Below are positions 5,759 to 5,806 of a DNA stretch of 5,806 nucleotides, piece by piece. The DNA lies in the NCBI GenBank assembly GCA_031290725.1, contig JAITMZ010000137.1:1-5806 (forward strand), written 5' to 3'. A program made the translations under genes and the position numbers. Below the pieces are notes generated by a model, which searched no databases, was not told the DNA's origin, and worked only from the letters and a program-made list of their open reading frames with translations. Position 1 is the stretch's first letter. Each line of letters starts with the position of its first letter. This DNA is from Spirochaetaceae bacterium (GTDB taxonomy: Bacteria; Spirochaetota; Spirochaetia; Treponematales; Treponemataceae).

Positions 5759-5806
5759 ACTCCGCCTCCACTTCCGTCAAATTATAGCGGCCGCGCAGAA
5801 AGTCGG
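5733..5806 (-). CDS. C-terminal end of an unidentified gene (5' end beyond window)
   Basis: The minus-strand frame from the right edge reads through 23 codons (beginning DFLRGRYNLTEVEAEF and ending GPDWLDR) to TAG at 5735-5733. The amphipathic, acidic composition and Trp near the end look like a genuine protein C-terminus rather than chance. The following gene's start lies inside it, 26 bp upstream of its stop, implying an operon. Too little remains to name a family. Confidence 0.5.
   Translation of the reverse strand, partial: DFLRGRYNLTEVEAEFGPDWLDR
5765..5769 (-). promoter_or_regulatory. Ribosome binding site of the small helical gene
   Basis: GGAGG on the minus strand ends 6 nt before TTG 5758 and favours that start over TTG 5743. 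It lies inside the final codons of the preceding gene, so translation of that gene could open or occlude it. Confidence 0.5.

Overview
The window reads as a piece of a GC-rich bacterial chromosome in which every gene I can support lies on the minus strand. I think a spirochaete, possibly Treponema-related, is the most likely source. The grounds are a flagellar export gene driven by a sigma70-type promoter, frequent TTG starts, and a small helical protein of a kind I associate from memory with treponemes. That assignment is moderate-to-weak because no marker gene is present.

In the direction of transcription (right to left) the layout is as follows. At 5806-5733 is the last 23 codons of an unidentified gene. 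At 5758-5228 a small, probably alpha-helical protein of unknown function starts inside that gene's end and looks truncated. From about 5345 to 5012 there is a palindrome-rich stretch with two GNRA-capped terminator-like hairpins, a tandem direct repeat and a promoter. At 5011-2870 is a 713-residue polytopic membrane protein of unknown function. Its outer domain looks like a degenerate M28-type peptidase fold. At 2873-1680 is dinB, a Y-family DNA polymerase IV that overlaps the membrane gene by the four bases ATGA. At 1679-1569 a terminator hairpin is followed by a near-consensus promoter. At 1568-1 is the N-terminal three quarters of flhA, the flagellar export-gate protein, which runs off the left edge.

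There are therefore three probable transcription units. The first is the partial gene plus the small helical gene. The second is the membrane protein plus dinB, which look translationally coupled. The third is flhA, set apart by its own terminator and promoter. The second unit may be leaderless: a -10-like box ends seven bases before the chosen ATG and no ribosome binding site is visible.

Nothing resembling CRISPR, a transposase, tRNA or rRNA is visible. The most interesting items are the membrane protein coupled to dinB, the apparent leaderless promoter with 20-bp-phased repeats upstream, the hairpin cluster that seems to have replaced the 3' end of the small gene, and an FlhA that carries serine where a charged aspartate is expected.
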